NCBI GenBank assembly: GCA_036785705.1
Contig: JAWUZG010000070.1
Coordinates: 2,739,001 to 2,803,000 of the forward strand
Direction: 5' to 3'
DNA length: 64,000 nucleotides
DNA from: Acanthornis magna
Taxonomy: Eukaryota; Chordata; Aves; Passeriformes; Acanthizidae
Shown here: positions 13,601 to 23,700 of the stretch, one piece after another
Position numbering within the stretch: position 1 is the first letter of the stretch
Layout of the letters: every line of letters begins with the position of its first letter
Position numbers and translations under genes: made by a program
Notes under the pieces: model-generated
Database searches by the model: none
Seen by the model: the letters and a program-made list of their open reading frames with translations, nothing else
Told to the model about the DNA's origin: nothing

Positions 13601-16600
13601 ACCTAGACAGCACAGGAGTCATTCCTTAATATATCTCAATATGCATTAGTATTCCTTGCTATGCCTGTGGTAAGACAGAATTATTGATTCAAATCCTGTC
13701 CTTATTCTGGTCCATTTTGCTCAACTCTGTTACCCTATCCTTCCACCTCACTCCTCCTTCCAGCTGAAACCCCAACTGCTGCTGTCATTTTCAGGTGACA
13801 TGTGATAGTGCTTGCCTAGAACATCTCACAGGATTAAAACACATTACTACGATGCATGTATTTGAAAAGCTTTCATCATAAATGAGGGGGACCGAGACCT
13901 GACAGAACATTTGTTGCCCTAAGCCCTGGTTTGGTTTTGCTCCACTCTGCTCCACCCAGGAGGTGTCTGCCTTTCATCCCCAACAGTAATCATCCCCAGG
14001 CATAAGACAGGGAAGTGCCTTTTAACTGCAAGGAGGCAGATACGGTCTGAAAGCAATGCAGACAGGTATCAATGGGAGCCACACTAACTCTGCACCTACC
14101 CAAATTACACTTGGAAGTTTCATTTGAAACTCTTTACCTGCATTTGCTGTGTACACCTTTAATAATTTCTGAACATAAATCACTTTACTTAGAAATGTGA
14201 GGGCAAACAATGCAAGAGAAGGGGAGTCTTGTAGGTAAAACCTGGGACAGCTACCAGGCTCAGCCCTTGTTCAACCACCAACAGTTTGCATTACCAATCC
14301 AGCAGGAATGCAAGGAGAGGAAGGGAGACCTGACAACACATTGACCAGTATGAGATTTTGCTGAGATGCTGTGACCCTGCACTGACAGGAGCTGTGGACA
14401 CTCTAAGACAATTTAAAATATATTCAATATATTCCTCACTTTAAACTTCTAAAAGTAATTTCTGGTTCCACTTTTTTTTAAACTGGTTACCTGGAGTGCT
14501 GAAAGGATTTCCTTTCCTAAGCAAAAAGAATGTAACTGATGCTACAACATCAGCAGCACTTGCTTATCCTCTGGAGGAGTAACAGGTTTCCAGCACCACC
14601 CATGAACCAATCCAGCCTCTGACTGCCGTCTGATGCCCAAATACAAATTCACTGTAGCTGTGTAAGGAAAATCACAACCAAAGAAGGAAACTATTTTCCA
14701 AGGTCTGGAAAGAAGCATCAAAAGGCAGGAACACAAAGGCAGTTAGAAGCTATGATGGTGTTACCTGACTTAGGGTGCATGGTGTTGGAATGAGGGTATA
14801 ACATCTAGGTTAAGACATATTGGAAAATGCTGGATTAGATCAGACTCCCAGACTGTTTAGCTTTGCTTTTTGTCCCAAGATGCAAAGAGAACAGATTGCA
14901 TTATTTCAGTCAAAAGTGCTGAGCTGAGAATTAGCTATTTTTCTGAACCGTATGCAAAAAGATGTATCCTACTGACAGAAAAAGCCTATAAATGAAAACT
15001 TGTTCTTTCTCAAAAAAACCCCACTACTGTCCTTACTAGGAAAATGTATTTTGAAAGCGTTTCTCTACTTCAGACTTAGAATGTGCTACCTCAATGGTCT
15101 TCTTTGGTTGAAGAAAGTACAAATCTTGCTTCCTTGGCTGTGGGCCTACAGAAAGCAAACAATAGCTGTTTCCCTCTGACACTCACAGGCGTAGCTGTCT
15201 CAGCCGAGCAACTCTGGAGTCATAGGCAAAGCCAGACCTGCAGCAAATGAGGATTACTGGCTCAGGAAAGGTGTAACCAGTAGAGGAACGATAGGTATGC
15301 ACACCTTTATTCACAAAATGAGAAGGAAGCTAGGTTTGCTTATTAAGGACTGTCTGACCCTTCTGTCCACTGATCCATCTCATGTGAACAGAGTCCAACA
15401 GTGACAGCAACAAGCAGGCCTTGCTCCTTGAACATGCTCACTCACTGCATTCAGCAGTCACCAAGGACATGAAGCCATGGCTTCCTATCCAAGAGAATGC
15501 CTCAAGGGCCAGGTGAGTGCAGGATTGTTCTCTGAAGTGGGACGTACTGCTAGCGCATCAAGAAACCCTCTCCAAAGACAGGCAAGCATCTGTCCCAGTT
15601 CCCTGCCTTGCTTTCAGACATGCTTGCTCAGGGCGTTTACTGAAGTATCAGTAGTGCTAACAGGCTAGGTAAGTACATTGCTATAAAAAAACACCCAAAG
15701 TCTTGTAAGGACTCCAACCTTTATACCAGTTACTGGAACAACTGGAACAACCCAAATGTGGGTGAAACAAACCACTGCACATCTATCTGGGGTCACTGAC
15801 AGTACAACCACCTTTTAGGTGTCCATGTACATCTGGACTTACCAATGAAAACTTCGTCAATTCAGAGTAACATCTGCTACGGCTCTGAGGGAAAGGGGGC
15901 ATACTGGGAGGTGAGCAGGAGGAAGGAAGCCAAGTCCAGAAGCCAGCAGAAAGCTCCCCGGGCACAGACAACTGCAAAACACTCAAAAGCTCCATTAAGA
16001 GAAAAAGAGATAACACAGGGATGAGGTATCGTTCTTTCTACAATAGTCATGGAGAACACGACGTTCGGGAAAGAGGAAGGAATTGTGCAAGAAGACATGA
16101 CCATCACATTATCCCTGGATACTGATCTCGATATCAAAAATACCTTGCCAAATCAGCCCTGTGTGCAGAAAATTGTGCAAGAACATGTGGCACCTCCCTC
16201 AGATCTCAGCTGAAGCAGCTACAAGTGACAAGGACACAGATGCTCTCCTCTGAAAGTAACATTGTCAATGGAAGGTCAAGAAAAATCTGGAGGCATAACT
16301 TATTAACAAGATGTGGGACCAGAAACCCAGGCATGCTCCGTGAAACCAAGGTAACTCCACGGTGAGGGGAGAAGGTCAAAAGCTAGATGATGCATATCCT
16401 GAAGAGCAAACCTGGCTGTGCAGGATCAACAATAAAAATTATCTTTGGCCTTGCCCTGCAGCAAATCAGATTTGCTTGTCACACAAGCACAGCATCCTTG
16501 GACAGCAAGAGACTTCCAGACACACAGTTCCACCCATCTGTTGTGGGCTCTTTTAAGCAACCAACCCAATGGATACTGTAGGTCTAGATGGTGCTTGTGC

Positions 16601-18400
16601 ATCACACTTCTATTCGGAAGCTGGAAGCAGGCTGTTATTAGCCAGGGCCATGGCTCAAGTAGAAAAAACACATTACTGCTTGCTAGAACTTGTAATTGAT
16701 TAAATCATAATGAAAGGAATTTTTATATACATCAGTTCTGAATTTATAATTACCTATGCTATTCATGGACAGGGAGTTTTGCCCTCAATTCCCTGCACTA
16801 AGTTTCTCAAACACAGAAAACTGTCCAAAGTGCTCAACAAGCCACTACAGCAAACACAGGCAGTTCCCTGCCCTGCATGAGACAGCATCATCTCTTAGGG
16901 ACAACAAAGCTCTGCTGGCAAGAGCTACAGCAGTGCTGGATGTGACTGACCAAGTGCAAAGCACAAGTCTTCTCTGCAGGAGAGTTGATGGCTGCACCTC
17001 TCAGAAAACCTGGCCGTAATCTAAACCCTTAGAGAGGAGCAAGTCTTCTGTGAAGTCTGCCCTCCGCTGTTGCCTCTCCAGCTCCTAACTGCTTATTTTT
17101 GGAAAATACCTTCCAGTCCACCCAGTAATCAGAGTATTAAAAGTACACAACAGATGGACTAGACAACTTATCCTGGTAGCTTCACTCCTGTCAGGCTTAG
17201 AAGCTGGGGAGAGAAGAGGGAGAACAGCTCAGTTTCCTACACTAGTGTTGGTTTAGCCTAACAAGTAGAAAAGTTGGTACTTCCCCCAGTACAGACTAGA
17301 GAGAGAAAAGTTTCTGGGAAAGAGTCTAATGGCTTTTAAAAGGGGATTTTAATCCATCCCAGTCTCACTAGGCCATGGCTTGGTTACCACTGATATCAAG
17401 CTTGTTTACTCCAAAGCAAAAAAAACTTGGCAGGACCGACAGAAACAGCTTTTCTTGCCAGAGCTCTAACAGCAAATGTCTGTGGAAAAGCCACTTGGAG
17501 AAGTGCTGTTTACTTTGGTAATGAAGCAACTTCCCTGGAATGAAGCCTCGCAATCTTCCCAAGAGATGTTGTAATACCTTACCTGTACCTCAGCTGCATA
17601 CCATACAGGCTGTTCTCAGAGCCTGGGAACTCCTCGGCCAACTCAGGAGGCCAAGGCATCTCAGCAACTCCAGGCAGGATTAAGCTCTAGTCCTACACTG
17701 GATGTACAACCTGGATCCTCATTGAAACAGATCGCTGGGGTTTTTTCTCTGCTCTGCTTCAAGCTAAACCCCAGCCATCAATACCTGCTGAAGATGCTTA
17801 TGGAAAAAGGGCCTCAAAGTTCTCCATCCCCTTCTTTTTAAGTGTGGCTATAAAGCCAAATTCACCTCCTTGACACTCATTTTTTTCAGGCAACTCTGAA
17901 CGTAGACCCCAGCTCACTTCGAGAAGTGCTTAGAGGGAACATTAGCACTCAGTCAGACCAATAACTACCAAGGAAGAAAAGAAATTCCAAGCAGACAGTG
18001 GAGGACCAAGGGTCCCTTTCTGCTTAGGGAGCAACTGGCCTGAGGCTGTGCTGCTTTTCCTCATTTATTTAAGACCAGGTTTCAAGCTGCTGTCCAAATT
18101 CTCTCTGATTGCATAAAGATGAAACACTTTCCCCATTCAGTATTCCAACTCTTGACTCAAGTGCAAAGGGCTACACATTTTCTCAAACTTCAGTTTGAAA
18201 TTTTGCTTCCAGTGAAAGTCTCACTTAGCCTCTTCCTAATTCAGTAACTAGAAGCTCCCTTGTCGCTGAATGAAATGGATTTCCTACCCAAACAGGTACT
18301 TGCATTCGTACATTTTGTTTACAAACAGCTTGCACTCTTATAAGAGCACCAAGCCCATACTTGACACACAGCTGCAGTTTTTCACAGCGGTACTTTGTGC
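1631..18400. other. intergenic DNA downstream of AREG
   Basis: About 17 kb with no gene I can support. It contains a T-rich run at 13031-13053 and minor A/T tracts but no further CR1 copy that I could identify. No frame shows an EGF-type cysteine pattern. A minus-strand AATAAA at 18064-18069 could be an alternative distal AREG polyadenylation signal. Confidence 0.5.
13031..13053. repeat. T-rich run
   Basis: Interrupted poly(T) tract, 'ttcttttttcc' followed by twelve or more T. It could be an ordinary homopolymer run or the decayed tail of a minus-strand retroelement; no element body is recognisable beside it. Confidence 0.6.
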
Positions 18401-18514
18401 TCCAAAGTGTTGAAATTCCTGCTTTGAGGTGAAACCAAGCTCTAATTTCAAATGTTTACAGGTACTCCTGAGAGCAAGAAAAAAAATCTTACCATGATTA
18501 GGTTATGTAAAAAG

Positions 18515-18520
18515 TTTAAT
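18515..18520 (-). terminator. candidate AREG poly(A) signal (ATTAAA)
   Basis: Read on the minus strand this is ATTAAA, the commonest variant poly(A) signal. It lies directly after a cluster of AU-rich elements and about 190 bp into the proposed non-coding last exon of AREG. A canonical AATAAA occurs 450 bp further on at 18064-18069 and is an alternative. Confidence 0.5.
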
Positions 18521-18575
18521 TATAAAATAAATAAGTCTGTTATGGAAACATTAAATATTAAATACAGTAATAAAT
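18521..18575 (-). promoter_or_regulatory. AU-rich elements in AREG 3' UTR
   Basis: The minus strand carries several AUUUA pentamers within about 55 bp and one exact UUAUUUAUU nonamer near 18526-18534. Such clusters mark labile mRNAs bound by the TTP/ZFP36 and HuR family; AREG mRNA is known to be short-lived. That the same proteins act in this bird is inference. Confidence 0.6.
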
Positions 18576-20700
18576 ATTTACACATTTACAGATACAACTT
18601 GACAATTAATGCTGTTTCTCTGCTACCAGAAGAATTCTGCTCTGTTTATACAGAACACAATCACTCTTCCAAGAAGAAACTGAACTCAAATAATACTCTG
18701 TGCTCAAGACTGCATGGACAGTTAAGAAACCAAGGACACTTGGGTCAAAAAAGATTGAGGTAAGATGAGTTCTTCACACCTGAAGCTAGAGCACAAGAGA
18801 CCACTGCTTGCAAAGCATCAGTGCCTGAATTTAATTCTTCAAAGGAAGGGGTTCTTGGTCAAGTTCAACTGATGGGATCTGATGTGAAGTGCTTTATATT
18901 TAAGCACTGCTTAAAGCAGCAACAAGTATCTGTTTAACAGAAGTAGCTTTGTGTTTAGAACAGATGGGTCCAGGCTTATCAGTTAGTTTGAGCATGGATC
19001 TTTTCCTTCAGATACAAAGCTTCAGGTCTTTCCTCTACTGTCTCAGCATCCTGAGGAGACTAATTTTAACTCGGGCTAGCACACATGCAAATGGATAGCT
19101 CCACTCACACCACGAGTCCTACAGAGCTCAGAGGGATTACTTCCACACACACAGTAACAGAACCCAGGCGTCGCTGACAAAGATCTGTCACCAACGCCCT
19201 GCAAGTCACAACTAGAGATGAAGCTCTTGGAAGCCAATATGGACAGGGAGCACAGTGACAACAGAATTTTTTCATCCGCTGAGGTCTAGGGAGAGAAGCC
19301 ATCCCAACCTCTTCCCTATTTCACTTTGGTAGAGGGAAGGGAATTTTCTCCCCTCCATCCATTCCTGAAAACGGCAACAGGTTCTCCCCCTTAGAGTTAG
19401 AGCTGCCAAAGGAGACTTGCTAAGAAAACAAAGTCCATCCACACAACAGCAGAGGCTGAAGCTCCAGCACAGACAGAGAAGGCTCAGTAGCAGTAGTCTC
19501 TAGCAGGTCTTGACAGCAGGTCCTGTCCCTCCACAGAGCCAGCTCCTTCCATATTGTTGTGCCAAGATGCAGTGATAACTGGTGTCCCCAGCAAGTGATT
19601 CAGCAGCAAGTGGCCTGTTGACATCTCCTTGCAGCAGCCTCTGTCTTGATGAATCAGGGCTTAGTGGTAACAGCTCCAGCCCACAGTGTCCAGGTGGATG
19701 TGTCAGGTAGCCAGAGGTACCCTGCAGCTTGGCAATGGCCACTTCAGAATTGTTCTGTAAGGGGCAGACCAGGCACATTAATCACCATCCAAGACACAAG
19801 CACCCTGTGCTAGCACCATGGCAAACCTACATGCAAGGCAGGTAGGTTAAGGATGTGCACACACCTGAGGACACTGCCAGATACTCCTCAGCTTCAAGTC
19901 AGCTTTGAGCAAAACCCTCCAGCTGTTACTGGACAAAACTGGAAAATGTCTGTAGCTAACATGTGGCAAAGCAAAACTTCACAGTTCTGCCAGAACTTTT
20001 CAGAACTATCTTTTATGGTTTCCTCCTCAGCTTGTAGCGTAACTCCTGTTCAGTAAGGGTCCTTGAGTCTGGTGCTAGGTACACTTGGCCTCAGAAGAGA
20101 CCAACTTGCGTGCTCAGTAAAATCCACTAGATCACTCCTAGAAGCAGTCCACATAGGACAAGGAGCTTTGGGCCTCACTTGCTATGACAGTATGAAACTT
20201 GACTGAGAGGCTGTCTGTGGTGCTCACAAAATTGGCAGCTTCGTTCTGGTCTACAGCTTCTAAGCACCAGCAACTTCCTGAAACTCTCCTTGCAGGAAAG
20301 ACATGAAAATGCTCAGTACTTTTCTTCTAAGAGCTAATGATGCTGTGGCATCATCATCCATGACTTAAGTCTACCACTGTTTCCTGCACTAAACCTGCCT
20401 CTGCCCAAATACTCAGGACTTTTTCTTCTTAGGACCACTTATCTCAGCACAGCTTCCCATCCTCACTTGGTCTTTAAGACAGCCAGAAATTTAACAGAGC
20501 TGTTGGACAACTCATACAACTCTGGTGGTTTTGAGAAACCAGAAAGCCAAGCCAGTTGCTCACATGCAACCTATGTGTTTCAAGGCACTTGGAGCGTTAA
20601 AAGCAAACACTATCTTTGCGGAGCAAGCATGCAATTCCCATAGAGCCTGGAAGGACTGAAAGGTGATTGAAGTCAGTGTTCATACCTGTTTTCTCCCCAT

Positions 20701-20788
20701 TTACACACCAACATGGCCATTTCTGTTTTCTTGTCGGAGTTTTTTCCGTTCTTCTTTCTCTTCATACTGTGGACACTTTTTCCTGACC
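20701..20788 (-). CDS. AREG: AREG coding exon 5 (cytoplasmic tail)
   Basis: Acceptor TTCCACAG|GGTCAG; reads VRKKCPQYEEKEERKKLRQE and ends NRNGHVGV then TAA at 20703-20701. The ERKKLRQEN core matches the mammalian AREG tail. The exon continues 15 nt past the stop to a strong donor AAAACAG|GTATGA (exon end 20686), so the last intron lies in the 3' UTR. At 15 nt it is too close to the stop to be expected to trigger nonsense-mediated decay. Confidence 0.92.
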
Positions 20789-23700
20789 CTGTGGAATTAT
20801 GGCATGTTAGAGATAATTTTGAACCCTGACGTACATCCTGTTGTCACAAGCCTCCACATCCTCTGCAGCATTTAGACTCCTGTTCTTTGAATCCTCAAGC
20901 AACTCCTCAGCACCAAGGAGTTTCAAGCAAGAGACAGTTTTTAAGCATTCAGCATCAAGCAGTATCTGCTGATAAAATCAAGGAACCCCTGAACTAGATA
21001 TCGATGCTTGTGCCTCACAGAGATAGGGCTTCTTGACTTAAGCCAGATTAGGGAGCAAGATCAAGAGAGTTTATTGGTGGGACTGAGCAGAGCACTAGGA
21101 GGTTTTCTGGTTGACAGATTTCCTAGTGGCTTCAGCCTATAGCTGCAGAGACCACACTGTCTTCCTTCCTCTCCACAGCAGAGCGCTTCAAGTCTAGTCC
21201 CTGTCCCTTGAATATATAATAAGGAAAGCCCTTACTGATTTTCCCCCCAATTTCTCCAGTGTTTTCTAGTGACTATTCCAAGCAGTTTCTCTGGATGAAG
21301 GTACAGGTTAGCATGCTCCCAGCTCGTGAGGGTTCAGAACATGAAGAAAATGCACTTCAGAAACTACCAATAATCATTTGCTCTTAGCGCACTACAGAAC
21401 TGGTTATCTCTCCCAGCAGCAAGGAATGAGGCAGTGTTCAGAGAACAAGTGTTCATCCCAGCATTCTTCAAGTTCAGAGTTAAACATGAAGCAACAGCGA
21501 AATGACAAATGCACACCTTGTTTCCTGAATTGCAGGAAAGGGTACAGCACGTACCCAATTCAGCTGATGTGCTTCATCAAGATCTAAAATTAGACTGAAC
21601 CTTGGAGCTTCTACAAGATCCTACAGAGCTGGAGCTGCAGTGGCAGAACTGGAGGACTTTTCCAATATTCAGTTTGGCTTGAAACTGTTATATGGTTTGA
21701 AACACATACCCAGAAAAGCTCTTTGAATTTATTAACAGGACTCCAGATTCTGATGACCCACCGCACTGAACTGCAGCAGCTGGTTCAGCTGAAATAGTGT
21801 TCCCTCCATATTAACAGAGAGCAGAAAGGGACCACCAGCATTTGTCTCTCCATTTGCTTTCCCTCCAAGTGTAAGTATTTAAGCCCAGCAACATCCATTG
21901 ATAAATGGACTCTTAGAGCACCATTTCCTACCCTCTGCCTGTGCATCCATCCTGCTGGATAATAGCCATGCATGAGGCTGTCACATTGCTGCTTGCAGGC
22001 TTCTCCACAAGGATTAGGGAAAGTACTGCTGTGTCAGCATTAATGCTCCTCCTGGGCTTCCTGCTGATGTTCTGCAGCAGTCTAACTATCCTGCTTATAG
22101 TAAGAGCAGAAAGGCTCTTGGTTTACAATGTAAGGGTCACAGACCTTGCTTCTACCCTCCAGACATATCCAAGCTGGGATAAGAACTCATCCTTTCTAGA
22201 TGCTTTTCACAAAGGTAATTCAGATGAGCCAGGCACATTCTGGGGTTATTGGGCACTCGCACTTAAGGAAGACAGACACCAAAGAGGAAAATACTTACTG
22301 CACTATCACAATGATAAGTACAGTAATGAAGCTGATGCTTGAAAGCAGGACAGCTACCACTACCAACACAGTCTTTGAGTAGTCTGCCACATCATTCTTC
22401 CTTTGAGTCTTCATGAACTGTTCACCACAGCGCTCACCAAAAAAATCCTGATGACACCTGCAAGTAAATATTAACACAAGTTCTTATCAGCTATTGTGCT
22501 GTCTGGAGCCAAGGACACCCACACATATTCAGACCTGACTTAGACATCTTCTGAGTTTCCCATGAATCTCAAGATGCTCACTTCAGAGCGTGTTCATGAA
22601 ATGCAGTCACTGCTCTAGCACAAGGTTTGTCAGCATTTCAACAAGTTGAGATTAGTTTGGGTGTGATGTTCCAGAAAGACACGCCTTTTCATTCTTTTGG
22701 TTTGAGTTTATGACCAACTGATGAGTTCAGTGGCTTGTTATGCATCTCAGATTCCATCATCACTTAATTTACACAGCAGAAAAATTCTCAGTCAAAATAC
22801 GGCAAGAGATGGATCTATGCCAAGTCGACACTGATTTTTCCTCTGAGCCCTCATATGCCACTGGCTCATGGCAATCACACCTAACTCACAAGGTACAAGT
22901 AACTTACTTGCAGGTCACCATCTGGAGATGTTCTCGGTATATGCATTCTCCGTGGATGCAAAAGTTTTTGTATTCCATTTCACAGGGAGTCCCTTTCTTC
23001 TTGTTTTTCCCTTTGTTTTTCTTCTTTCTTGATTTGCCAGCATTCTTCTCTCCCCCCCTCTTTGTTGGCTTGGGTTTAACCACAGGTTCAACTGAAAAAA
23101 GGTCACAGTGACTTGGTATAAAAGTGCTAAAAAGCACGATTCTGAGAAAACGGAATTAAATAATTTGGTGAGAGCAAGGAGGACCATCACTGCAGTAGAA
23201 TCTGTGATCAGGAAGCACAGGATGCAAGTGAGAATGCTGCTGGGCATCTCACACCCAGTACAAAGGCAGCAAGCTGAGCGGCTCATTAAAGCACAACTCT
23301 GCTACCCTTAAGCCCTGTGCCATGCAGAGCAGAGGCAGTAGGAGCAGAGGAGCCAAGAGTCACCAAAGATGAAGATCAGCAGAGATGCAGGACTGCAGCA
23401 TTTCACAGCATAAGATACTTGAGTGCAACAGCACCGCTTCAAGCAAAGGCCTGTAAAGAACAGGGAACTCGTGCTGAGCCAAACTATCCTCTAGTTTTAT
23501 ATGGACTCAGGTACAAGGCTAATAGCTCCGTGGCTCTAAACTCTCCATTTGCATCAGTGATGAAAGGCATTGTAACTTGCTAGATAGTCCGGGGCACTTG
23601 CTGAGGCAGAGCAGCTTGCTATCCCGGTTGGCATACTTGTTTCTCCTAAACAACCTGCAGTGCTGTCTTCAGCAGGAGAGAGTTCCTTTCCAGCTCTCCT

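Larger units (their letters stand above)
18495..18709 (-). other. AREG: AREG exon 6, non-coding 3' UTR exon (proposed)
   Basis: On the minus strand a pyrimidine-containing tract ends in CCATGCAG at about 18710, a good acceptor. From there the sequence is AU-rich and holds ATATTTATTA, TATTTAATATTTAATG and TTATTTATT before the ATTAAA signal. Mammalian AREG also keeps most of its 3' UTR in a separate last exon, and a clear donor lies 15 nt after the stop codon here. The acceptor was chosen by eye; cDNA could move it. Confidence 0.5.

Noticed and set aside
21941..22342. 133-codon plus-strand frame with hydrophobic stretches
   Set aside because: It overlaps AREG exon 4 antisense and reads through intron 4; the minus strand is the conserved coding strand here.
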